From Chitinophagaceae bacterium (GTDB taxonomy: Bacteria; Bacteroidota; Bacteroidia; Chitinophagales; Chitinophagaceae): DNA of 41,891 bases. A model generated the notes under the pieces. That model was not told the origin of the DNA. It did no database searches and saw nothing but the letters and a program-made list of their open reading frames with translations. Where the stretch lies: positions 1-41,891 of the forward strand of contig CANGSR010000005.1 of the NCBI GenBank assembly GCA_947456055.1. The letters run 5' to 3'. Positions 32,343-41,267 of the stretch are shown piece by piece. The stretch's first letter is position 1. Each line of letters begins with the position of its first letter. Both the position numbers and the translations under genes were made by a program.

Positions 32343-32774
32343 TTAGTCTTTTTTGCAAATAGCCTTTATGAATTTGCCATTGGCATCAAACATCAGGTCC
32401 ATGCATTTCACTTCTGCCTCATACATGGTTTCACCATTTGGCATAGTTAATTTTGCAGCTTCCTTTATTTTGTGGCCATCGTAATTATTCTTTACATACA
32501 TTACAATCTTTGCAGGCAGCATCCTTGGGTCAAGATGGGTTTCTGTTTCCAGCCATTTGCCATTCTCATCAAATATGGCAGACTGGTTTTGACCGTCTTT
32601 TTCGAAATTGGCCTCGTATTTTCCATGTTCCATTTCCCATTTGGCTTCTTTTACCTCAGGGAAATTTTTATAAAAAGTGTACTTAACAGGTTCAGGAACT
32701 TTAGAAATATTAATATTCCTTGCAAAACAAGTAATACCCGACAGCATAAGCACTGCTACAATAAGTTTTTTCAT
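32343..32774 (-). CDS. Secreted PepSY-like protein
   Basis: 143 residues from the start at 32774, which gives a proper signal peptide (MKKLIVAVLMLSGITCFA); the 12 upstream codons have none. The mature protein resembles PepSY-like (PF11396) domains: VPEPVKYTFYKNFPEVKEAKWEMEHGKYEANFEKDG followed by a second half-repeat. Such proteins often sit next to two-component systems in Bacteroidota. The -7 box TACATTTG lies at 32815-32808. It is separated from the yncE-RR-HK set by a terminator-like hairpin but runs in the same direction. Confidence 0.83.
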   Translation of the reverse strand: MKKLIVAVLMLSGITCFARNINISKVPEPVKYTFYKNFPEVKEAKWEMEHGKYEANFEKDGQNQSAIFDENGKWLETETHLDPRMLPAKIVMYVKNNYDGHKIKEAAKLTMPNGETMYEAEVKCMDLMFDANGKFIKAICKKD

Positions 32775-32807
32775 AAAAATATTTTTTGCTTTTGATAAAT
32801 TAGAAGA

Positions 32808-32815
32808 CAAATGTA
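32808..32815 (-). promoter_or_regulatory. Candidate -7 element of the PepSY-like gene
   Basis: Minus-strand TACATTTG matches the consensus, with a predicted leader of about 27 nt. It supports the start at 32774, because the upstream in-frame ATG overlaps this box. Confidence 0.45.
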
Positions 32816-32976
32816 ATAAGGAAATCTGTAGGCAGTTTGAAGCTTAGGAAATTTCTTACATGAATTTGTTTTTCGGTGTAATAATGCCCCCCAATTCACT
32901 AATCAAATGGTAATCTATCCAATACCCTCCAAAATACTTTACAATAAGTATCTTTGCTTCGTTACCCCGATAAAAT

Positions 32977-33582
32977 ATGATTGTATACGGCGCCAGCGGA
33001 CATGGTAAAGTAATTATAGAGATTCTGGAAAATATCCTCACCCCCCATATTGAGATATGGGACGATGCGGTAAAACCTCCGGTATGGGAATATGAAGTGA
33101 AACAACCATTGCCGCCGCCCCAGCCCATCGATGATGAAATGATTATCAGCATAGGGGTAAATGCCACCCGCAAAAAAGTTGCTGACCGCTTTTGTGAAAG
33201 GGTGACTTTTGGCAAGGCAATACATTCCACCGCATTTATATCTAAGCGAGCCACTATTGGAGAAGGCACGGTAGTAATGGCTAGTGCCACAGTAAATGCC
33301 GATGTAAAAGTAGGCCGCCATTGTATACTCAATACTAGTTGTAGCATAGACCACGATTGTGTTTTGGGCGATTTCGTACATATTAGCCCCGGTGCTGCCC
33401 TTAGTGGTGATGTACATGTAGGCGAGGGTACGCATATAGGTACAGGGGCATCAACTATCCAGGGTGTGAGGATTGGCAAGTGGTGCAATATAGGGGTAGG
33501 TGCAGTGGTAGTAAGGGATATTCCTGATTACGCAACAGCAGTGGGTAACCCAGCAAGAGTGATAAAAATAAAACAACCATAA
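32977..33582 (+). CDS. Sugar O/N-acetyltransferase, PglD/NeuD family
   Basis: 201 residues. The N-terminal Rossmann-like part binds the UDP-sugar (MIVYGASGHGKVIIEIL); the C-terminal left-handed beta helix binds acetyl-CoA (ATIGEGTVVMASATVNADVKVG ... NTSCSIDHDCVLGDFVHISPGA, with the catalytic-type His of SIDHDC). An in-frame stop lies just upstream, so the ATG is firm. It is two bases upstream of the aminotransferase gene. Together they would make an N-acetylated amino sugar of the bacillosamine type for surface glycans. Confidence 0.9.
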   Translation: MIVYGASGHGKVIIEILENILTPHIEIWDDAVKPPVWEYEVKQPLPPPQPIDDEMIISIGVNATRKKVADRFCERVTFGKAIHSTAFISKRATIGEGTVVMASATVNADVKVGRHCILNTSCSIDHDCVLGDFVHISPGAALSGDVHVGEGTHIGTGASTIQGVRIGKWCNIGVGAVVVRDIPDYATAVGNPARVIKIKQP

Positions 33583-33584
33583 TC

Positions 33585-34715
33585 ATGAATAATAAAATAT
33601 GGATGTCTTCGCCACATATGGGTGGTACTGAAGAGCAGTTTGTAAAAGAAGCATTTACCACTAATTGGATAGCACCATTGGGACCAAACGTAAACGGTTT
33701 TGAACAAGACCTTGAGTTGTTTTTGGGTAATGGCAGCCATGCCGCCGCCCTTAGTTCGGGTACTGCAGGCCTGCATTTGGGCTTAGTATTGCTGGGTGTA
33801 AAAGCCGGTGATGAGGTGATATGCCAAACCATGACTTTTTCTGCAACAGCCAACCCAATAAATTATATGGGTGCTACACCTGTATTTGTGGATAGCGAAA
33901 GCGAGACATGGAATATGTCGCCCGCCTTGCTTGAAAAGGCTATTGAGGACAGGATAGCCATTGGTAAAAAGCCTAAAGCAATAATACCTGTGCACCTCTA
34001 TGGTATGCCTGCAAAAATGGACAGCATTATGGCTATTGCCCGCCATTACCAGATACCCGTGCTTGAAGATGCAGCCGAGGCTATTGGCTCATCAATCCAT
34101 GGACAGAAATGTGGGACATTTGGAGAGATAGGGGTTCTTTCTTTCAATGGCAATAAAATCATTACCACATCGGGTGGTGGTGCATTGGTTTCGCAGAGTA
34201 GCAGGATAGTAAAGGATGCACGGTTCCTGGCCACACAGGCACGTGACGAGGCTCCCCATTACCAGCATTCGCAGATAGGCTATAACTACCGCATGAGCAA
34301 TTTATGTGCAGGTGTAGGGCGTGGGCAAATGGAAGTTTTGGCCAAAAGAATAGAGCAGCGTAGGGATATTTACAATCAATACCACAGCCATCTGGCTGGT
34401 AAAAAAGGTATCAGTTTCCATGAAGAATTGCCGGGATATTTTAGTAATCGTTGGCTTACCACAATTTTAATTGACCCTAAGGAGGCTGGTTTCACCCGTG
34501 AGGATTTAAGATTGGCCTTCGAAAAAGACAATATTGAATCACGTCCATTATGGAAGCCAATGCATATGCAGCCGGTATTCGATGGTTGTCCGTTTTATGG
34601 TGATGGTACGTCTGAGCATTTGTTCGAAATCGGATTATGTTTGCCATCTGGTTCGAATTTAACCAAAGATGACATGAAGCGCATTTTTGGTGTGATTGAT
34701 ACGCTGGTGAAATAA
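33585..34715 (+). CDS. DegT/DnrJ/EryC1-type sugar aminotransferase (PglE-like)
   Basis: 376 residues. PLP enzyme that transfers an amino group to a UDP-keto-sugar. Lys191 in SFNGNKIITTSGGGA is the expected Schiff-base lysine; EDAAEAIGS (Asp162) and SSGTAGLHLGL form the cofactor site. The start is two bases after the acetyltransferase stop, so the two are coupled. PglE/PglD pairs make bacillosamine derivatives. The dehydratase and the glycosyltransferase of such a pathway are not in this window. Confidence 0.92.
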   Translation: MNNKIWMSSPHMGGTEEQFVKEAFTTNWIAPLGPNVNGFEQDLELFLGNGSHAAALSSGTAGLHLGLVLLGVKAGDEVICQTMTFSATANPINYMGATPVFVDSESETWNMSPALLEKAIEDRIAIGKKPKAIIPVHLYGMPAKMDSIMAIARHYQIPVLEDAAEAIGSSIHGQKCGTFGEIGVLSFNGNKIITTSGGGALVSQSSRIVKDARFLATQARDEAPHYQHSQIGYNYRMSNLCAGVGRGQMEVLAKRIEQRRDIYNQYHSHLAGKKGISFHEELPGYFSNRWLTTILIDPKEAGFTREDLRLAFEKDNIESRPLWKPMHMQPVFDGCPFYGDGTSEHLFEIGLCLPSGSNLTKDDMKRIFGVIDTLVK

Positions 34716-34744
34716 GGGGGTGGGAGTATAATTAAGAAAGTATT

Positions 34745-34817
34745 AAACCCGAAGGGTTGATATTATTATAGCATTGGTTCAATTTATGATGTAGAACCCT
34801 GAAGGGGTGACATTATT
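34745..34817 (+). repeat. Dispersed 73-bp two-module repeat, copy 2
   Basis: Same two modules as copy 1 (1499-1571), same total length and a different 21-bp interior. It lies in the 154-bp gap between the aminotransferase and acyltransferase genes, so it may separate their transcripts. Confidence 0.8.
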
Positions 34818-34869
34818 GGTCGTTTAATAAATGATGTTGGGTGAATAATTTTCGCATAAACACGCACAA

Positions 34870-36060
34870 ATGGCAATTACAAATAAACAGGAACGTTTCC
34901 ATTTCTTAGATGGGCTGAGGGGGATTGCATCTACAATGATTGTGATTCACCATGCTTTTTCATCCAATATTGCCCTCTTTTTTATTCACCATAACTTACC
35001 GCTTATTGGTATGTTCCTCAGGCTATTTACCCAATCGGGGGTTGATTTGTTTTTTGTACTAAGCGGGGTGGTACTACTACGCCCCTACCTACGCAAACAA
35101 CGTACTTCCAATGTACCCGACTATTTTTGGCGCAGGCTGAAACGTATATACCCTCCCTATTTCTTTGCATTATTGATCGGTGCCGCCATTGTGTATTTCA
35201 ATAATACCTTCCCTACATGGTATAATGTGCGGGGTTTCCATATGGGTTTCTCCTGGCTCGAAATGTTTAAGGAAGCATTTATCATCAATTTCGATGGTAA
35301 TTTCTTCAACCTTGCATGGTGGAGCCTGGGAATAGAAATCCTTTTTTACATGATAGTGCCCCTTATCATCTTCACCTTCCCATCTCAAGAAAAAATCACT
35401 GGAAATAGAATTGTACTTACCATTGCAGGTACCTTGCTTACTACGCTCGCCCTGCAAATTGGCATATCGCATACTATCCCTTACCTCTATTCCTTAACTA
35501 CCTATGTATCTACCATAGGCCGGTTTGTGGAGTATCCGGTTTGCTTCCTGATGGGGGTATTTTTGGCAACTAAGGATTTTGATACCAAACATGGGTTCTA
35601 CTTTATCCTTTCAGGTATTGTATTCATCCTTTTAGGGTTTATCCTTACCAATACGGGCATTACAGCTCATTTTCCTTCCGATTTTGGCCAACCCTTCCTT
35701 TATTATTCTATATTCCATTCTGGCTATGGGATGCTTTATGCAGGCATCATTATTCTGTCTTTCAATATTCAGGCAATGAAGCAATTCCTGAATAAAAATA
35801 TAATGGTATGGCTGGGTGAGCGTTCCTACTCCTTGTTTTTAATACACTTTTCAATTTTCTATTTTACCGATAATCTGGTCTCCCACTTTACTGCCAACAG
35901 GAATGCCTATTATGGCATACTTACCAGGGGGATAGGTATCCCATTTGCCTTTTTTATGGCTATGCTGCTATTCTGGTTTGTGGAACGCAAACAAGCACGT
36001 GGTCTACTAACCGGTAAGGTATTTTGGCCATGGCATGCTGGTAAAATTGAAAGAGAATAA
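34870..36060 (+). CDS. Acyltransferase-3 family membrane protein
   Basis: 396 residues with about ten membrane helices. Family signature FHFLDGLRGIASTMIVIHHA near the N-terminus (with the Arg-Gly and the catalytic-type His of IVIHHA), GVDLFFVLSGVVLLRPYLRK, and a C-terminal SYSLFLIHFSIFYF motif. Such enzymes O-acetylate or otherwise acylate surface polysaccharides or lipids. Its place next to the amino-sugar pair suggests glycan decoration; this is inference. The ATG follows a TAATTTTC box at 34846-34853. Confidence 0.9.
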   Translation: MAITNKQERFHFLDGLRGIASTMIVIHHAFSSNIALFFIHHNLPLIGMFLRLFTQSGVDLFFVLSGVVLLRPYLRKQRTSNVPDYFWRRLKRIYPPYFFALLIGAAIVYFNNTFPTWYNVRGFHMGFSWLEMFKEAFIINFDGNFFNLAWWSLGIEILFYMIVPLIIFTFPSQEKITGNRIVLTIAGTLLTTLALQIGISHTIPYLYSLTTYVSTIGRFVEYPVCFLMGVFLATKDFDTKHGFYFILSGIVFILLGFILTNTGITAHFPSDFGQPFLYYSIFHSGYGMLYAGIIILSFNIQAMKQFLNKNIMVWLGERSYSLFLIHFSIFYFTDNLVSHFTANRNAYYGILTRGIGIPFAFFMAMLLFWFVERKQARGLLTGKVFWPWHAGKIERE

Positions 36061-36234
36061 TTCAAAAAAGGAAACTCCAAACCTTAAGAATTCGAATCTT
36101 TATACCCCTAAACATTGCTAATCTCTGAAAATATCGGACTTTTGAATTAATTAAAGACTCAACGTGAATCTAAAGTCAAACTTAAAAATTGCTGGCTTTT
36201 GAATTTTGAATTTTAACTTTTGAATTTATCAAAA

Positions 36235-37053
36235 ATGACTGAAAACTGGAAATCGGCAATCGAAATAGCCTGGAACAATAGGGAATTGCTAAAGGAAGAT
36301 ACTTATAAGGAGGCCATAAGGGCTGTAATAGAAGAGGTAGACAAGGGTCGATTGCGTGTAGCTTCACCTGGAGTAGACGGGTGGGATATACATGAGTGGG
36401 TGAAAAAAGCGATACTCATGTATTTTGCTATACAGCCTATGCAAACATGGGATGTAGCCCCCTTTGAGTTCTACGACAAAATGCTGCTTAAGAAAGACTA
36501 TGCATCACAAGGCGTAAGGGCTGTACCCCATGCTGTGGCCCGCTATGGTGCATTTTTGGCTCGTAATGTGGTGCTCATGCCATCTTATGTAAATATTGGG
36601 GCCTATGTAGATGAAGGCACAATGGTCGATACTTGGGCTACAGTAGGTAGTTGCGCGCAGATAGGCAAGGGTGTTCACCTGAGTGGTGGTGTAGGTATAG
36701 GTGGTGTGCTTGAACCACTACAGGCTTCGCCGGTAATTATCGAGGATGGATGCTTTATTGGCTCCAGATGCATAGTAGTAGAAGGGGTTATTGTAGAAAA
36801 GGAAGCGGTATTGGGTGCCAATGTAGTGCTTACCCAATCTACCAAAATAATAGATGTTAGTGGCCCTGAGCCTATAACCTATAAGGGCAGGGTACCTGCA
36901 AGAAGTGTGGTAATCCCAGGAAGCTATACCAAGAGTTTCCCTGCCGGTGATTACCAGGTAAGTTGCGCACTAATAATCGGCACCAGAAAACCATCTACCG
37001 ACCTCAAGACCAGCCTTAATGATGCGTTGAGGGAATTTAATGTGGCGGTATAG
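36235..37053 (+). CDS. dapD: Tetrahydrodipicolinate N-succinyltransferase
   Basis: Fourth step of the succinylase branch of lysine/diaminopimelate synthesis. From the ATG at 36235 it has 272 residues, the usual length; a TTG five codons earlier is unlikely. The left-handed helix part shows VRAVPHAVARYGAFLARNVVLMPSYVNIGAYVDEGTMVDTWATVGSCAQIG, and the C-terminus has GRVPARSVVIPGSYTKSF. The leader (36180-36234) contains AT-rich units resembling degenerate heptamers. A terminator follows. Confidence 0.96.
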   Translation: MTENWKSAIEIAWNNRELLKEDTYKEAIRAVIEEVDKGRLRVASPGVDGWDIHEWVKKAILMYFAIQPMQTWDVAPFEFYDKMLLKKDYASQGVRAVPHAVARYGAFLARNVVLMPSYVNIGAYVDEGTMVDTWATVGSCAQIGKGVHLSGGVGIGGVLEPLQASPVIIEDGCFIGSRCIVVEGVIVEKEAVLGANVVLTQSTKIIDVSGPEPITYKGRVPARSVVIPGSYTKSFPAGDYQVSCALIIGTRKPSTDLKTSLNDALREFNVAV

Positions 37054-37113
37054 GTGTTTCTTTATTTAATTATCAACACTAATCTTTTGAATATTTAAGA
37101 GTTTTTTATAGAT

Positions 37114-37146
37114 AACCCCGGGCCTTAATCACTAAAGTCCGGGGTT
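37114..37146 (+). terminator. Terminator of dapD
   Basis: 37114-37123 pairs with 37137-37146 over 10 bp (one G-T pair), 13-nt loop, followed by TTGCTTATT. The T-run is weak. Confidence 0.6.
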
Positions 37147-37152
37147 GCTTAT

Positions 37153-37160
37153 TAACTTTG
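37153..37160 (+). promoter_or_regulatory. Candidate -7 element of the MscS-like gene
   Basis: TAACTTTG matches TAnnTTTG. It lies just after the dapD terminator and about 45 bp before the ATG at 37207. No good -33 box is visible. Confidence 0.4.
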
Positions 37161-37206
37161 CTACCTAAAGGCTATTCAAGCAATAGCCCCCTCTTACACT
37201 ACTAAC

Positions 37207-38328
37207 ATGAACGCCAACTTCCTAAATATTGATTGGGCCTTTTTCGACAAGGAATTCCTTGACGAAAAGGTATATAATTATATTTGGTTTGCAGGGATTT
37301 TGTTAGGTTCTATCCTACTTAAAAAGCCATTGGCAAGGTTAGTGGCCCGCCTCAGTAGTGGTATGACCTCCAAGCTGAGCTATATACAACACCGCACTAC
37401 TATTCAGGATGTATTATTCAGGCCAATAGAACACTTACTTCAGATAGTGCTGTTTTATGTAGCCATTCATAAGCTTGATGGACTGATGGACCACTTTGAC
37501 CTCAAGCATTTTTTTGGTAAAAAGTTCCATTATGGCATTGCCGACATTATTGACTATCTGCTTTTGTTTCTGTTTATCATCCTATTTACCCAGGTTGCAA
37601 GTCGCTTTATAGATTTTATCTACTACCTGCGTATGAGCAATGCGCAGAACGAAAAGAATCTTTCCCGCATCCAGTTATTGCCTCTGGTAAAGGAAATGAG
37701 TAAACTCATACTATGGGTGTTGAGTACTTTCTGGCTATTGGGTAGTGTTTTCCATGTAAATATCCCGGCTCTTATTACTGGTTTGGGAATTGGTGGTGTG
37801 GCTATTGCGCTTGCTGGTAAGGCCACTGTAGAGAATATCTTTGCGGCCCTAACCATCTTGTCCGACAAGCCTTTCCAGACCGGGGAATACATAAAGTTAG
37901 GCGAAATTGAGGGTACTGTGGAGCGCATAGGGTTCCGAAGTACAAGACTTCGTAATTTAGATGGGTCAGCACATATTATACCTAACCAAAACCTGGTAAG
38001 TAATAACCTCATTAATCTCTCTGCCCGTGAAACCAGGGGAATGAAGGTTTATGTGAATATTAAATACGGTATTACCCACGATCAATTGCAAACCCTAATC
38101 ACTACGCTTAAAACGGAGCTGATTAAAACCCCACCTATCACCGAACCAATTACAATTGTAATAGAAACCTTCGATAAGGAGACTTTTCTATTAATGGTGA
38201 ATTATTTTATTCCACACCCACTCCCGGCTGATATGAAATTGTTGGCTGTAAAAAGCCAAATTAACCTGAAAATATTTGAGTTGGTGTCAAATGTTGCCCA
38301 GATAGGTACTCCTGTAGGCACCAGCTAG
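37207..38328 (+). CDS. MscS-family mechanosensitive channel
   Basis: 373 residues. Membrane helices occur around 25-45, 75-95, 115-140 and the pore helix region. The pore-lining TM3 is recognisable as ITGLGIGGVAIALAGKATVENIFAALTI, followed by the MscS beta domain (DKPFQTGEYIKLGEIEGTVERIGFRSTRLRNLDGSAHIIPNQ). It opens when the membrane is stretched and protects against osmotic down-shock. It ends 19 bp before the convergent lipoprotein gene, with no clear terminator in between. Confidence 0.92.
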   Translation: MNANFLNIDWAFFDKEFLDEKVYNYIWFAGILLGSILLKKPLARLVARLSSGMTSKLSYIQHRTTIQDVLFRPIEHLLQIVLFYVAIHKLDGLMDHFDLKHFFGKKFHYGIADIIDYLLLFLFIILFTQVASRFIDFIYYLRMSNAQNEKNLSRIQLLPLVKEMSKLILWVLSTFWLLGSVFHVNIPALITGLGIGGVAIALAGKATVENIFAALTILSDKPFQTGEYIKLGEIEGTVERIGFRSTRLRNLDGSAHIIPNQNLVSNNLINLSARETRGMKVYVNIKYGITHDQLQTLITTLKTELIKTPPITEPITIVIETFDKETFLLMVNYFIPHPLPADMKLLAVKSQINLKIFELVSNVAQIGTPVGTS

Positions 38329-38347
38329 CATCACCTTTATAAGTAAT

Positions 38348-38764
38348 TTATTCAGCCTTAGCATCTAGTATTTGGAAGGTAACGTCATTCGCACCCTTCA
38401 CATGGCTGGTCTTTATCTTAAAGTCGTCACTGCTGCCAGGTTTTATTTCATCGTCAATGGTGTGCTTTTGCTTTTCTATCGTTGAGCCTTCTTTATCTAT
38501 AAATGTCACCTGAATCTGAATACTTTTATAGGTTATCAGGGTAGCCTTATTCACAATCTCCCCTTCAATTACAGTTTGATTCACGAGATTATTACGATTA
38601 GAACCTGATATTTTCAAGAACCTGGCAGGGCTATCTCGTTCCATATCTGCTAACGAGGTTTTCTTTTCTTCATAGGCCGCTGTAGGTTTGGGGTTACTGC
38701 CCGAACCACATGAGCCTAAAAATAGTGCCACAAAAAGAATACCTAACAGATGTTTCATACCCAT
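38348..38764 (-). CDS. Small predicted lipoprotein
   Basis: 138 residues with lipobox ALFLGSC (Cys19). The mature part after the acidic linker has one beta-rich domain (NQTVIEGEIVNKATLITYKSIQIQVTFIDKEG), similar in outline to FxLYD-like domains. The start could be the first ATG or the one two codons later. It has a well-spaced promoter. Function unknown. Confidence 0.78.
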   Translation of the reverse strand: MGMKHLLGILFVALFLGSCGSGSNPKPTAAYEEKKTSLADMERDSPARFLKISGSNRNNLVNQTVIEGEIVNKATLITYKSIQIQVTFIDKEGSTIEKQKHTIDDEIKPGSSDDFKIKTSHVKGANDVTFQILDAKAE

Positions 38765-38775
38765 GAATTATTTGC

Positions 38776-38807
38776 CAAACTTAGAATAATCTAAGAAAAG
38801 TAACCAA
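38776..38807 (-). promoter_or_regulatory. Candidate promoter of the small lipoprotein gene
   Basis: On the minus strand TTG (38807-38805), a 21-nt spacer and TAAGTTTG (38783-38776), an exact -7 match. The start would lie near 38770, giving a leader of about six bases. Confidence 0.5.
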
Positions 38808-38950
38808 TATTTTTTAAAAATTGGCTCGTTTTATCAGTACCTAAACAATGTAATTGGCTGATATGAAAATGATGTGTATGCATGTATAATAATATCAAAT
38901 AATTCCAGACTAAGAAGTACTTGATTATTTTAGCAATGCCCATAAACAAG

Positions 38951-38972
38951 TAATAGCCACGAATGGCTATTA
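38951..38972 (-). terminator. Hairpin after the EGF-domain lipoprotein gene
   Basis: A perfect 9-bp stem (38951-38959 with 38964-38972), loop cgaa, 33 bp past the stop. The trailing sequence on the minus strand (CTTGTTTATG) is only moderately T-rich. Confidence 0.55.
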
Positions 38973-39005
38973 CAAAACTTGAATGAAAATACTTTTGCAA
39001 GTAAC

Positions 39006-39614
39006 TTACTTCGCCATTTTTAGCGATACAGAATCTATCTGCCAGTTGTTGGTCTTATTCTTGAACCTGATAGCCATTCTGGCAACAATGTAATTCTGGG
39101 CATTGTTAATATAGCCTTCACCCCATAAGATATGGTAGTGGTCATAGTTCATTTCGAAATTAGAAAGCGTATCAATATTGAAATTACTGCTGTTGGTGCT
39201 GTCCAGCATGCAGATGATTTTGTTGTAATAAGGGTCGTTGAAGAAATTATTAATCAAGAAAGTAGTTGGTGTACCTGACGCTACCAATGAAAGATAATAG
39301 TTACTTACTTGCTTTACATAACCAGGTGAATCACTATAGAAAATAGTTTGTTCAGTATTCCATGTGCCATAAAATTTCACCCTCGATTCAGCACCACAAT
39401 CAGTACCTTCCCAGCCGGTAGGGCAATGGCAAACTGGTCCGGTTTTCTTGCTTGGAGATAATGTATCAACATGACAAACGCCTCCATTCTGGCATACCAC
39501 ACCTTCACAACCTATAAATCCATCAGTGCGCTTGCACGACATTGTAACTACTGCCAAAAAACATAAAAAGGCAACAAGGGTTGTAAATAAATTAGTTTTT
39601 CTATTGCTTACCAT
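39006..39614 (-). CDS. Lipoprotein with one EGF-like domain
   Basis: 202 residues; signal with lipobox ending TMSC (Cys27). Residues 36-73 form an EGF-like module with six cysteines at 36, 41, 47, 62, 64 and 73 and the typical NGGVC and CPTGWEGTDC motifs. The remaining 130 residues are a beta-rich domain I do not recognise (KFYGTWNTEQTIFYSD onward), resembling lipocalin-like secreted domains in composition. It is presumably displayed on the cell surface. No partner gene is adjacent. The -7 box TAAATTTG lies at 39645-39638. Confidence 0.82.
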   Translation of the reverse strand: MVSNRKTNLFTTLVAFLCFLAVVTMSCKRTDGFIGCEGVVCQNGGVCHVDTLSPSKKTGPVCHCPTGWEGTDCGAESRVKFYGTWNTEQTIFYSDSPGYVKQVSNYYLSLVASGTPTTFLINNFFNDPYYNKIICMLDSTNSSNFNIDTLSNFEMNYDHYHILWGEGYINNAQNYIVARMAIRFKNKTNNWQIDSVSLKMAK

Positions 39615-39740
39615 GGGATAAATTTAGGTAAAAATTCCAAATTTATAATACTCTGCACTTTTTTTTCTTAAAGCAGTGAGCCAGAATACTTAATTGATTT
39701 ACTTTTTGGTTAAAATTTAATCAGTTTATCAAAATAAAAG

Positions 39741-39768
39741 GCCGCCTGAAGTACATTAATCAGGCGGC
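39741..39768 (-). terminator. Terminator of the pnt operon
   Basis: A perfect 9-bp stem GCCGCCTGA/TCAGGCGGC (39741-39749 with 39760-39768), 10-nt loop, followed on the minus strand by CTTTTATTTT. It lies 23 bp past the pntB stop. Confidence 0.85.
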
Positions 39769-39790
39769 TCTTAAATAATTATAATGAAAA

Positions 39791-41224
39791 TTATACAGTC
39801 TTAAGTTCGGCAATAAGTGCTTGCAATACTTTTTTGGCATCACCAAAAAGCATAGAAGATTTAGGCCTGAAGAACAATTCATTTTCAATACCAGCATAAC
39901 CAGGCTTCATACTACGCTTGTTCACAATCACATGGTCTGCTTTCTCCACTTCAAGTATTGGCATACCATAAATAGGACTATTTGGATCTTCCTTAGCAGC
40001 CGGATTTACAACGTCGTTTGCTCCAAGTATCATTACTACATTGGTAGTACCCATTTGGTCATTGGCATCTTCCATTTCCAGTAGTTTCTCATAAGGTACA
40101 TCAGCCTCGGCTAATAATACGTTCATATGACCAGGCATACGACCTGCCACAGGATGGATACCATAAACTACTTCAACACCTTTCTCATTCAATACTTTTT
40201 CCAACTCGTGGCAAGTATGCTGTGCTTGTGCTACTGCAAGACCATAACCAGGTATGATCATTACTTTCTGGGCATAAGCCAATAAAACTGCTGTATCGTT
40301 GAGGGATATTTCCTTATAGTTACCCTGGTCTTTAGCACCAGCAGCACCGCCGGTTTTGGCAGCACCAAATGAGCCTATCAATACATTCTTCAATGAACGG
40401 TTCATAGCCTTACACATCAATATGGTAAGGATAGTACCTGCCGAACCCACCAGGATACCACCTGTAAGCATTACAGGGTTGTCGTAAAGAAACCCACCAA
40501 AAGCAGCAGCCACACCGGTAAAGGAGTTAAGCAGGGAGATTACCACTGGCATATCAGCACCACCTATCGGCATTACAAACAGAATACCATACATAGCGGC
40601 TAAAGCGGTAATACCATAGAATAACATATGAGCCATGTCAGGACTAACAAAACCACCTACTACCATTATAGCCAAACCAATGATACCACCAAAAAGCAGG
40701 AAGTTAATCATTTGACCGCCGGGTATAGTTTTGTCTTTAATGCTGCCATTTAATTTGCCCCAAGCTATAATACTACCTGCGAATGAAACGGTACCAATAA
40801 TCATACCTAAAACAATAATCAGCAATTTGCCAGTTGAAGGTGTTGCATCATTATGGTATTCAATCATGGAGATAAGCATGGCACATGCACCACCCATACC
40901 ATTGAAAAGGCTCACCATTTCGGGCATAGCAGTCATTTGCACTTTTTTAGCTGCCATAGTACCTACTACAGTACCAATTACTAATGCAGCAAATATCCAG
41001 GCATAATTACCAAGGCCACTGCCATGATGCTTGTACAAGAATATGGTGCCGAAAATAGAAATAATCATACCGCCGGCGGCTATAAGGTTACCCTTACGTG
41101 CAGTTTCGGGGTGCGACAACATTTTTAGGCCAAGGATGAAGGTAACCGAACCTATCAGGTAGGCAAAAAGCAGAAAGGAATTGGTACTTAAAAATTCTGT
41201 ATACTGTATTATAATTTGTTCCAT
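39791..41224 (-). CDS. pntB: Proton-translocating NAD(P) transhydrogenase, beta subunit
   Basis: 477 residues. About nine membrane helices are followed by the NADP-binding domain dIII (about residues 300-477): MIIPGYGLAVAQAQHTCHELEKVL, HPVAGRMPGHMNVLLAEADVPYE, GANDVVNPAAKEDPNSPIYGMPILEV and NKRSMKPGYAGIENELF are all family signatures. With the alpha subunits it couples proton entry to hydride transfer from NADH to NADP. It is last in the operon and ends at a terminator. Confidence 0.97.
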   Translation of the reverse strand: MEQIIIQYTEFLSTNSFLLFAYLIGSVTFILGLKMLSHPETARKGNLIAAGGMIISIFGTIFLYKHHGSGLGNYAWIFAALVIGTVVGTMAAKKVQMTAMPEMVSLFNGMGGACAMLISMIEYHNDATPSTGKLLIIVLGMIIGTVSFAGSIIAWGKLNGSIKDKTIPGGQMINFLLFGGIIGLAIMVVGGFVSPDMAHMLFYGITALAAMYGILFVMPIGGADMPVVISLLNSFTGVAAAFGGFLYDNPVMLTGGILVGSAGTILTILMCKAMNRSLKNVLIGSFGAAKTGGAAGAKDQGNYKEISLNDTAVLLAYAQKVMIIPGYGLAVAQAQHTCHELEKVLNEKGVEVVYGIHPVAGRMPGHMNVLLAEADVPYEKLLEMEDANDQMGTTNVVMILGANDVVNPAAKEDPNSPIYGMPILEVEKADHVIVNKRSMKPGYAGIENELFFRPKSSMLFGDAKKVLQALIAELKTV

Positions 41225-41267
41225 TATTTATCTGTTGTAAACGGGAAATAATTAATTTTTTGGGTTT

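Noticed and set aside
32856-33488. Minus-strand open frame of 210 codons
   Set aside because: Antisense to the PglD/NeuD-like gene, which has clear family motifs and a promoter; the antisense product looks like nothing known.
38791-39000. Minus-strand frame of 69 codons between the two lipoproteins
   Set aside because: No signal, motif or good start; it spans the hairpin at 38951-38972 and the promoter of the small lipoprotein gene.
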